A stretch of DNA of 5,465 bases, from contig DGHF01000200.1 of NCBI GenBank assembly GCA_002392545.1, positions 1-5,465 on the forward strand, given 5' to 3'. Source of the DNA: Ruminococcus sp. UBA3855 (lineage in GTDB: Bacteria > Bacillota > Clostridia > Oscillospirales > Ruminococcaceae). A program made the translations under genes and the position numbers. A model generated the notes under the pieces. The model saw only the letters and a program-made list of their open reading frames with translations, was not told where the DNA came from and made no database searches. Shown in pieces: positions 1 to 5,465 of this stretch (positions within the stretch are counted from its first letter, which is position 1; each line of letters starts with the position of its first letter).

Positions 1-1937
1 AAACAATAGCCATATTTTTTGGCAATTTCCGTGCCGGAATCAATATCTTCTGCAATGACAATGCGCCCGAGGAGATTTTCTGCAATTTCTCTGTAACGAG
101 CATCACATTCCACCAAATCGCTGGCAATGGCGACAAATCCGGCACACTGTGACAGATTCTGTTCTGTGAGCCGTCTCCCTCTGATGGTTGTAAGGGGTAA
201 AAAAGTCGCACGACCTGCACGGTTATCACGCAGAAAACGAATTCCCATTTTGGCGGATTCTTCATTTTCAACAATGAGATTCTGCACACTTGCACCGAGA
301 GCCGTTTCAATGGCGATTCCGTAACGGTTATTGACTTGAATCAATTGTGCCACCGTCCCGAAAATTCCCCGCAGTTCGCCTTTCTGGACAGTGCGCATAA
401 TTTGCTTGACACTTCCGGAAAATCCTTCCATATTGCGTTCCAAATCACTGAGAATTCTGTGACGTTGTTTGCTGTCACGGAGCTGAAAACTGCATTGTCT
501 GAGCTGTTCCTCTGCTTGTTGTTTCTGTTGCTGGGCGGAATGGAGACTTTGACGGCATTCATTCACTTTGGCTTCCTGAGTGGTCAATTCTTTTTGAACA
601 TCCTGCATGGACTGTAAAGCGATTTCATAATTTCTTTCAGCTTCCTTGAGGAGTTCGGCATTTTCCTGAAATGAATTTTCAAGTTCTGCAATGGCAGAAA
701 CAGCCTGTTCGGTTTTTTCCTCTGCGGATTTGACCTGAAACTGCAATTCACTTCTTTCAAGGTAGAGCTGATGCAAATGCTCATCAGCTTTCTGGGATTT
801 CTCATCTTCTGCACGGTAGGCGTTTTCCATCTCTTCAAAGGCTTTCTGAGCGTTGGAAAGTTCGGTTTCTGTCTCCTGACAGATACGGCACATTTCAGCA
901 GAATGCGTTTCCGCATTTTGAAGCTGGACAGTTAAATTTTCCTGTTCTTTCAGCTCCTGCTGATGGCGTTCCTGTAGGAGCTTCAAAGCCTCCTGACTGT
1001 GTACAATGTCATTTTTCCAGACGGCAATATCTGCCTTTGACTGTGCAGAAATTTCACGCAGCCGGCGGACTTCTGCACGGGCTTCCTCTGCCTGAATGGA
1101 GCATTCCTGCATGATGGCATAGCAATTCTGAATTTTGGCTTCTTCGGCTTCAATGTCACGTTGTGTATTTTCATATTCCGTCTTTGCAATGAGTAGCTTA
1201 TCATTCAGGGAATTCAGCCTTTCAGCGATTCCGGAAAGCTGTTCCACCCAGACGGAAATTTCAAGCTTTTTTTGTTCTTCTGCCAGAACAAGATATTTTT
1301 CCGCCTTTTCCGCCTGTGACTTCAACGGAGATAAACGGCTTTCAAGTTCGGAAACAATATCATTCAGACGCTCCATATTTTCCTGTGCCTGAGCGAGTTT
1401 GCGCTCTGCTTCGGTCTTGCGGTAACGAAATTTCGAGATACCAGCAGCTTCCTCAAAAATTTCTCTGCGTTCATTGGACTTTGCCCCAACGATTTCCGCA
1501 ATTCGCCCCTGTCCGATAATGGAATAGCCGTCTCTTCCGAGTCCGGTATCCATGAATAACTCATTGATATCTTTCAGGCGGACAGATTTTCCATTGATGC
1601 GATATTCACTGTCTCCGGAGCGGTGCAGTTTTCGGGTCACACTGACTTCATCGCCATAGCCCTCCAGCCTGCCCTCACTGTTATCAATGGTAAGGGTGAC
1701 TTCTGCAAAACCCATTGGTTTCCTCCCGACTGTACCGGAGAAAATGACATCTTCCATCTTATTGCCACGGAGATTTTTGGTGGACTGTTCGCCGAGTACC
1801 CAGCGGACAGAATCACCAATATTACTTTTTCCGCTTCCGTTAGGGCCAACGACCGCAGTCACACCTTTGTCAAAATTCAGCCGAACCCTGTCCGGAAAGG
1901 ATTTGAACCCCTGAATTTCAAGATATTTTAAATACAT
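1..1937 (-). CDS. smc: Chromosome partition protein SMC, N-terminal 645 residues (cut by window edge)
   Basis: SMC is the ATPase core of the bacterial condensin that works with ScpA and ScpB to organise and segregate the chromosome. Translation from ATG at 1937 is open to the window edge with no stop or frameshift. The N-terminal head half shows Walker A GPNGSGKSN at residues 31-39, then VRWVLGEQS, an LRG motif at 56-58 (R57 matches the known SMC arginine finger) and a Q-loop in GYSIIGQGRI (Q143). Residues about 170-505 are Glu/Gln/Lys/Ala-rich and fit the long coiled-coil arm. From about 522 the hinge begins (GIFGTVAQLI, AIETALGASVQN, RATFLPL). The cut falls inside the hinge. The family is usually near 1,190 residues, so the rest of the hinge, the return arm and the C-terminal head with signature and Walker B lie beyond the left edge. 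An AAGGTG Shine-Dalgarno 5 bases upstream supports the start. Position 41 is Gly where Thr or Ser is more usual. Identification is very secure. Confidence 0.97.
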   Translation of the reverse strand, partial: MYLKYLEIQGFKSFPDRVRLNFDKGVTAVVGPNGSGKSNIGDSVRWVLGEQSTKNLRGNKMEDVIFSGTVGRKPMGFAEVTLTIDNSEGRLEGYGDEVSVTRKLHRSGDSEYRINGKSVRLKDINELFMDTGLGRDGYSIIGQGRIAEIVGAKSNERREIFEEAAGISKFRYRKTEAERKLAQAQENMERLNDIVSELESRLSPLKSQAEKAEKYLVLAEEQKKLEISVWVEQLSGIAERLNSLNDKLLIAKTEYENTQRDIEAEEAKIQNCYAIMQECSIQAEEARAEVRRLREISAQSKADIAVWKNDIVHSQEALKLLQERHQQELKEQENLTVQLQNAETHSAEMCRICQETETELSNAQKAFEEMENAYRAEDEKSQKADEHLHQLYLERSELQFQVKSAEEKTEQAVSAIAELENSFQENAELLKEAERNYEIALQSMQDVQKELTTQEAKVNECRQSLHSAQQQKQQAEEQLRQCSFQLRDSKQRHRILSDLERNMEGFSGSVKQIMRTVQKGELRGIFGTVAQLIQVNNRYGIAIETALGASVQNLIVENEESAKMGIRFLRDNRAGRATFLPLTTIRGRRLTEQNLSQCAGFVAIASDLVECDARYREIAENLLGRIVIAEDIDSGTEIAKKYGYC

Positions 1938-1942
1938 TCTAT

Positions 1943-1948
1943 CACCTT
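1943..1948 (-). promoter_or_regulatory. Ribosome binding site of smc, in the loop of a small hairpin
   Basis: On the minus strand AAGGTG lies 5 bases before the smc ATG. It sits within an inverted repeat, CTATC (1952-1956) and GATAG (1939-1943), whose loop carries most of the Shine-Dalgarno bases. The stem is short and AT-rich, so any effect on translation is uncertain. Confidence 0.65.
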
Positions 1949-1964
1949 GTCGATAGTTTCAAAA

Positions 1965-2645
1965 TCATTCTGTTTTGTTAGTTTCTTCTGTAGTTTCGGT
2001 ATTTTGGGAATTATCATATTCTTCATAAAGAACCCAGTCATCTTCGGTAAAAGTAGAAACAAGTTCATATTCTTGGTAAAGCTGTAAATCTTCGTTTCCA
2101 TAGACATCTTGGTATTCATCCATACACGCTTCAATAATCAATTCAGCAGGATACCGATAATATCCGTCACACCATTCCTCTTTTGCATCCAGATAGGGGG
2201 AATCACTCCGGAAAGAATCGAAAAAACTTTTCTCTGCCCCGATGGTAGTTGTTTTGTGCATTCCTGATGAGCGTCTCAATATTTCAGAACAAACAATTAC
2301 TTCTGTTCTCTCATCGCCTTTGGGATTCTGAAGCATGACATTTTCAACATAAATCCGGTATGCAATTTCTTCAGGAGCATAAGAGGGGTCTTGCTCAATA
2401 AAGCTGACCACATCCGAAAAATCGACACCCTCCATAATGGGAATATCTTTATATCCAGCATCTGTTTCCTCCTGTAAGGAAGTTTCTTTCAGATTTTCAG
2501 TAGTCGTCTCTGGCTGACTGCTTTCAAGTGTTTCTACTGAAATTTCTGAACCGCTGGACGAATCAGGAGTTTCCGTTTTGGCACATCCTGTCAAAATGAG
2601 CACTCCCATGATTGTCATTATTAAAAAGAATTGATATTTTTTCAT
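1965..2645 (-). CDS. Putative lipoprotein of unknown function
   Basis: A 226-residue protein with a lipoprotein signal peptide: basic start MKK, hydrophobic stretch about 5-19, and lipobox LTGC with the lipidated Cys at 21. After lipidation it should be anchored on the outer face of the membrane. Residues 22-64 are a low-complexity Ser/Thr/Glu-rich linker, 65-210 look like a folded acidic domain rich in Tyr, Asp and Glu with Cys at 119, 159 and 174, and 211-226 form another Asn/Thr/Glu tail. I do not recognise the family. The ATG at 2645 has AAGGAG 5 bases upstream. The gene is 18 bases after the radical SAM gene and 27 before smc, so it is probably co-transcribed with both. Four 60-base lines counted within it (from 2041, 2101, 2161 and 2401) are 33-48% G+C, at the low end for the window, which could mean later acquisition but is weak evidence. 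That it is a secreted lipoprotein is well supported; its role is unknown. Confidence 0.88.
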   Translation of the reverse strand: MKKYQFFLIMTIMGVLILTGCAKTETPDSSSGSEISVETLESSQPETTTENLKETSLQEETDAGYKDIPIMEGVDFSDVVSFIEQDPSYAPEEIAYRIYVENVMLQNPKGDERTEVIVCSEILRRSSGMHKTTTIGAEKSFFDSFRSDSPYLDAKEEWCDGYYRYPAELIIEACMDEYQDVYGNEDLQLYQEYELVSTFTEDDWVLYEEYDNSQNTETTEETNKTE

Positions 2646-2650
2646 AAATT

Positions 2651-2656
2651 CTCCTT
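2651..2656 (-). promoter_or_regulatory. Ribosome binding site of the lipoprotein gene
   Basis: AAGGAG on the minus strand, 5 bases before the ATG at 2645, is a near-perfect Shine-Dalgarno. It is the strongest such site in the window and fixes the lipoprotein start. It lies in the 18-base gap after the radical SAM stop, so this gene can initiate independently. Confidence 0.8.
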
Positions 2657-2663
2657 TTTGAAG

Positions 2664-3695
2664 TCATGAAATGATTTTCACATCAAAGTGCTTGACTGTC
2701 TCATCCCCGACAATTTTCACACGAATTCCATAAGTTTCATAAAAATAACGAATATTCGCTTTTTTCTGCCCGACTGCCTTACTGATGCAATGTGGATTCA
2801 CTGCAAAAACTCTGTCTTCTGTCCAGACAGTTTGACGGCGAAAGCCATGCAATTCCCATTGTAAAGCCATCACAGCCGATTCCATGCGGAGCTGATAAAT
2901 TTCACTTTCGCACAGTTCACGGAATGCCGGATGATAGTAACCGCCGATTTTGTCGGCTTCCACGAATTCACTTGCATGAAGTCCCACCTTGATGATTTGA
3001 ATCTCTTCATCCATATAAATCCGCATATCACTTGCAACCATTTTCACCATGTCATCAAACGACATTGGGACGTATTCACCAGATTGATATAATTCTGCTA
3101 ATTTTGTACCTTTCAGAATGACCACCGGATAAATCCGGACAGTATCAGGATGAATTTCACACACGGCATTCAATGTAGTGCTTTCGTCATCAATGGTACT
3201 TCGGTACAAGCCTTTCATAACTTGCAAGCCCAATTCAAAGCCATATTCCCGAATCATTGCCGACGACTGAAAAACATCTTTCGCAGAATGTCCCCTGTGA
3301 TTGGCTTGCAATACCTTGTCACTCATGGACTGCGCCCCCAATTCGATAGCTGTCACATGATATTTTTTGAGGATTTCGAGAATTTCGGGGGTAATGCAGT
3401 CGGGACGTGTCGAAATCCGGATACCATGAAATTTATCCTTTCCAATAAAAGGCTGTGCAGATTTCAGCAATTCCAGCATATATTGTTCAGGAATCGCCGT
3501 GAAACTCCCTCCGAAAAATGCAATTTCAGCCTGTGACTTCTCAGAAATTTCCTGCATTGCCTGACTGCATATTCTGACAACATCCTCTGCATGGGGTAGA
3601 TTTGTCTGTGAAGTAATGGTATGCTGATTACAGAACGCACATTGAAACGGACATCCGGCATGTGGGACGAAAATGGAAATATTGGAATGTTTCAA
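2664..3695 (-). CDS. Elp3-like radical SAM protein without acetyltransferase domain
   Basis: A 343-residue radical SAM enzyme of the Elp3-like group. The 4Fe-4S/AdoMet-binding Cys triad is CX3CX2C at 15, 19 and 22 (GCPFQCAFCNQ). It is followed by FFGGSFT (60-66), STRPD (95-99), ELGAQS (118-123) and NHRGH (132-136), then RIYP and KGT near the middle, all familiar in Elp3-type proteins. Full-length Elp3 of archaea and eukaryotes is about 550 residues and acts in tRNA wobble-uridine modification through a C-terminal acetyltransferase domain; there is no room for that domain here. Residues 299-329 instead resemble a KH-type RNA-binding segment. The start is TTG at 3695: an in-frame TGA lies two codons upstream and no ATG occurs before the Cys triad. 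TTGA overlaps the rnc stop by 4 bases, so translation is probably coupled to rnc. Substrate is unknown; an RNA is a reasonable inference. The family is secure, the reaction is not. Confidence 0.9.
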   Translation of the reverse strand: MKHSNISIFVPHAGCPFQCAFCNQHTITSQTNLPHAEDVVRICSQAMQEISEKSQAEIAFFGGSFTAIPEQYMLELLKSAQPFIGKDKFHGIRISTRPDCITPEILEILKKYHVTAIELGAQSMSDKVLQANHRGHSAKDVFQSSAMIREYGFELGLQVMKGLYRSTIDDESTTLNAVCEIHPDTVRIYPVVILKGTKLAELYQSGEYVPMSFDDMVKMVASDMRIYMDEEIQIIKVGLHASEFVEADKIGGYYHPAFRELCESEIYQLRMESAVMALQWELHGFRRQTVWTEDRVFAVNPHCISKAVGQKKANIRYFYETYGIRVKIVGDETVKHFDVKIIS

Positions 3696-4384
3696 GTTTC
3701 AATCCCCATGAGTTCAAGTGCTTCTTTCGCTGCCATCTGTTCCGCTTCTTTTTTAGTTTTGCCCTTTCCCTTGCCAATAATATTAGAGTTCATGCAGACT
3801 TCGACAACGAAAGTTTTATTATGGTCTGGACCTGATTCTGAAACAAGAACATATTCCACTTTTTCTTCTGGGTTTTTCTGAATAACTTCCTGCAAGGCGG
3901 TTTTATAATCGCCGAACAAGAGCGAATGATTTTTCGGGAGTGTTTTCGGTATGAAATGCATAATATGTTTTCTTGCGGATTCCAGACCGCCATCAAGATA
4001 AATCGCAGCAATGACCGCTTCAAATGCATCAGCCAGAATAGAAGGTCTTTCCCGTCCGCCTGTGTGGGTTTCTCCCTTTCCCAAAAGCAGGAAATCCCCC
4101 AGATGAATCCGCAAAGCAAACTGATGCAGAGACTTTTCACAAACCAGCGCAGCCCGAATTTTTGTCAGTTCTCCTTCCGGAAAATCGGGGTAATTCTTAA
4201 ACAGATATTCCGACACGACAACCGACAATACGCTGTCACCCAGAAATTCAAGCCGTTCATTGCTGTGTTTCTGCTTCTTTTTTTCGTTTGCATAGGAAGA
4301 ATGAGAAAGAGCCTCATAAATCAACCCTTTATCCTTGAAAGTATATCCGATTTGTTTTTCAAGTTCTGAAAATTCTGTTTCCAT
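3692..4384 (-). CDS. rnc: Ribonuclease III
   Basis: RNase III cleaves double-stranded RNA, including rRNA precursors and structured mRNAs, as a Mg2+-dependent cytoplasmic homodimer. At 230 residues it has the normal length. The nuclease domain (about 5-150) carries the signature NERLEFLGDS at 42-51, with E43, E46 and D50 matching the family's acidic active-site residues. EGELTKIRA (70-78) and ADAFEAVIAAIYLDGG (118-133) follow, the latter providing D119 and E122, so the active site is complete. The double-stranded RNA-binding domain occupies about 159-226, with DYKTALQE at its start and the KKEAEQMAAKEAL helix at its end. The ATG at 4384 has AAGGGAG 7 bases upstream, within the last plsX codons, and the plsX stop is only 2 bases away. 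The TGA overlaps the next gene's TTG. Tight linkage to smc downstream is common in Firmicutes. Confidence 0.98.
   Translation of the reverse strand: METEFSELEKQIGYTFKDKGLIYEALSHSSYANEKKKQKHSNERLEFLGDSVLSVVVSEYLFKNYPDFPEGELTKIRAALVCEKSLHQFALRIHLGDFLLLGKGETHTGGRERPSILADAFEAVIAAIYLDGGLESARKHIMHFIPKTLPKNHSLLFGDYKTALQEVIQKNPEEKVEYVLVSESGPDHNKTFVVEVCMNSNIIGKGKGKTKKEAEQMAAKEALELMGIET
3703..3707 (-). promoter_or_regulatory. Ribosome binding site supporting the TTG start of the radical SAM gene
   Basis: GGGGA on the minus strand lies 7 bases before the TTG at 3695 and inside the final codons of rnc. It supports initiation at this rare start, which is otherwise forced by the upstream in-frame stop at 3699-3701. 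Confidence 0.55.
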
Positions 4385-4386
4385 GA

Positions 4387-5385
4387 TTAGTCTCCCTTCA
4401 GTTCTTCCATGGTTCTGGTAATTTCAACAATCATATTTCCCTCAACGCAAAGTTTTGCCTGACGGATAGCATGAAAGAACGCTTTTTTGTCTGAACTCCC
4501 ATGAGCCTTGATAACAGGCTTCGCAACGCCGAGAATAATTCCTCCGCCCTCTGTCTTATAATCCATGAGCTGTTGAAATTCTTTGATTTCCTTCATGACG
4601 AGGACAGCAGAAAGTTTCCCGAAAAATCCGCTGAACCATCCTTTCAGCTTTTTCTTGAACATGCTCCCCATACCCTCATATAACTTGAGTACGATATTAC
4701 CGGAAAATCCGTCACTGACAATCACATCAAAATTCCCTGTCGGGACTTCTCTCGCCTCAGCGTTTCCGGCGAAATTGAGAGGTGCATTTTTAAGAAGCTG
4801 ATAAGTTTCAAGCTCCAGTTCTCTGCCCTTGGTTTCCTCTGCGCCAATATTCAGCAAGCCGACTCTGGGATTCTCAATGCCCTTGACACATTTCATATAT
4901 GCCGAACCCATGACAGCGAACTGCAATAACATTTCAGGTCTGCACTGTGCATTTGCTCCGGCATCCGTCAGCATGATACGTCTTCCGCTGATGGTCGGGA
5001 GCATAGCCGACATGGACGGACGTTTAATTCCACGGATTCGCCCGACACAGGTTGATGCTCCCACAATCAGACCGCCCGAACTTCCGGCACTGACAAAGGC
5101 GTCGCCTTTTCCCTCTTTGAGAGCCTGCAAACCCACCGCAAGAGAAGTATTCTTTCCCTCTTTGAGAATTTTCGTAGGCTGTTCGTGAACGTCAAACACT
5201 TCCGGCGCATGGATAATCTCAATATCATCAATATTGATTGACAATTCCTTTGCAGTATTCTTGATTTTCTTCTCATCACCGCACAGGATAATATCAACCT
5301 GTAATTCATCTTTCGCCTTTCGGACGGCTTTAATGACTTCATTGGGGGCATTGTCTCCCCCGAATGCATCAATGACAATTTTCAT
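4387..5385 (-). CDS. plsX: Phosphate acyltransferase PlsX
   Basis: PlsX converts acyl-ACP and phosphate to acyl-phosphate, the acyl donor that PlsY uses to acylate glycerol-3-phosphate at the start of phospholipid synthesis. It is a peripheral membrane enzyme. The 332-residue length matches the family (about 330). Motifs in order are MKIVIDAFGGDNAP (1-14), DAFVSAGSSGG (95-105), TDAGANAQCRPE and RVGLLNIGAEETKG in the middle, VSDGFSGNIVLK, and KPVIKAHGSSD ending at 299 followed by FFHAIRQA. The segment 99-105 reads SAGSSGG where the usual form is SAGNTGA. The ATG at 5385 has GGGGG 7 bases upstream (5393-5397) and overlaps the stop of the preceding gene as ATGA. In many Firmicutes plsX is followed by fatty-acid genes or acpP; here rnc follows after 2 bases. 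Identification is very secure. Confidence 0.98.
   Translation of the reverse strand: MKIVIDAFGGDNAPNEVIKAVRKAKDELQVDIILCGDEKKIKNTAKELSINIDDIEIIHAPEVFDVHEQPTKILKEGKNTSLAVGLQALKEGKGDAFVSAGSSGGLIVGASTCVGRIRGIKRPSMSAMLPTISGRRIMLTDAGANAQCRPEMLLQFAVMGSAYMKCVKGIENPRVGLLNIGAEETKGRELELETYQLLKNAPLNFAGNAEAREVPTGNFDVIVSDGFSGNIVLKLYEGMGSMFKKKLKGWFSGFFGKLSAVLVMKEIKEFQQLMDYKTEGGGIILGVAKPVIKAHGSSDKKAFFHAIRQAKLCVEGNMIVEITRTMEELKGD
4392..4398 (-). promoter_or_regulatory. Ribosome binding site of rnc inside plsX
   Basis: AAGGGAG on the minus strand, 7 bases before the rnc ATG, is made from the plsX codons for Lys-Gly-Asp just before its TAA. Ribosomes ending plsX would reach this site directly, which suggests coupled translation. 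Confidence 0.75.
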
Positions 5386-5465
5386 ATTGTAACCCCCATT
5401 TCGTCAAGGGCTGATTTCAGGCATTCAACAGCCTTTTCAGCGATATATTGATAACGTTCCTGTTT
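5382..5465 (-). CDS. C-terminal end of an unrecognised gene upstream of plsX (partial)
   Basis: From the right edge one minus-strand frame stays open for 27 codons and ends in TGA at 5384-5382, overlapping the plsX ATG by 4 bases as ATGA. The peptide ends CLKSALDEMGVTI and looks like a normal amphipathic helix followed by a short strand. The ATGA overlap and the lack of other space for a plsX leader argue that it is a real gene end and that plsX is translationally coupled to it. It is too short for me to name; I do not recognise the ending as acetate kinase, DUF177 or RpmF, which often lie near plsX. Confidence 0.6.
   Translation of the reverse strand, partial: KQERYQYIAEKAVECLKSALDEMGVTI
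5393..5397 (-). promoter_or_regulatory. Ribosome binding site of plsX
   Basis: GGGGG on the minus strand, 7 bases before the plsX ATG, lies within the last codons of the upstream reading frame. It is a plausible but not ideal Shine-Dalgarno, in keeping with coupled translation from the preceding gene. Confidence 0.5.

Noticed and set aside
584..916. 110-codon minus-strand frame starting with ATG
   Set aside because: It is out of phase with smc, whose own frame is open across the whole region; the Lys/Arg/Pro/Ser-rich product is typical of a shadow of coiled-coil coding.
1..1937. Possible broken smc, since only short ATG-to-stop frames are apparent at first sight
   Set aside because: Codon-by-codon reading from 1937 stays open for 645 codons. 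The frame only lacks a stop because the window ends.
1938..1964. Terminator between the lipoprotein gene and smc
   Set aside because: The only inverted repeat is a weak 5-6 bp stem with no following T run, and the smc ribosome binding site lies within it.
2013..2018. TATGAT, a possible -10 box for an smc promoter on the minus strand
   Set aside because: No convincing -35 element lies about 17 bases upstream, and the sequence encodes the end of the lipoprotein.
3150..3536. 128-codon plus-strand open frame
   Set aside because: It is antisense to the radical SAM core; the opposite strand explains the sequence fully.
3926..4369. 147-codon plus-strand open frame
   Set aside because: It lies wholly antisense to rnc, whose protein is unmistakable. 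Its translation is rich in Phe, Cys and Arg and resembles no family.
4829..5188. 119-codon plus-strand open frame
   Set aside because: It is antisense to the conserved centre of plsX and has no recognisable domain.

Overview
The window is a compact, entirely minus-strand block of chromosomal housekeeping genes. Read in the direction of transcription (right to left) it holds: the last 27 codons of an unrecognised gene, plsX, rnc, an Elp3-like radical SAM gene, a lipoprotein gene of unknown function, and the first 645 codons of smc. The plsX/rnc/smc neighbourhood and the protein sequences point to a Gram-positive Firmicute. The Elp3-like radical SAM gene between rnc and smc, and the general look of the proteins, suggest a Clostridia member, possibly Ruminococcus/Oscillospiraceae. 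That placement comes from recall, not from a search.

Layout: positions 5382-5465 are a 3' gene end whose TGA overlaps the plsX ATG (ATGA). plsX (4387-5385) is separated from rnc (3692-4384) by 2 bases, and the rnc ribosome binding site lies inside the plsX end. The rnc stop overlaps the TTG start of the radical SAM gene (2664-3695) as TTGA. An 18-base gap leads to the lipoprotein gene (1965-2645), and a 27-base gap leads to smc, which starts at 1937 and runs off the left edge inside the hinge domain. No stretch over 30 bases is non-coding, and I see no terminator or convincing promoter, so the block looks like one operon with translational coupling across its first three junctions.

The genes serve different core processes: phospholipid acyl-chain activation (PlsX), double-stranded RNA processing (RNase III), probable tRNA or other RNA modification (radical SAM protein) and chromosome organisation (SMC). 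Two departures from the common Firmicute layout stand out. acpP is absent between plsX and rnc, and an acidic lipoprotein that I cannot assign to a family sits directly upstream of smc. The radical SAM protein lacks the acetyltransferase domain of full-length Elp3 and ends in a segment that resembles a KH RNA-binding motif. I found no mobile element, CRISPR array, RNA gene or clear new multi-gene system.
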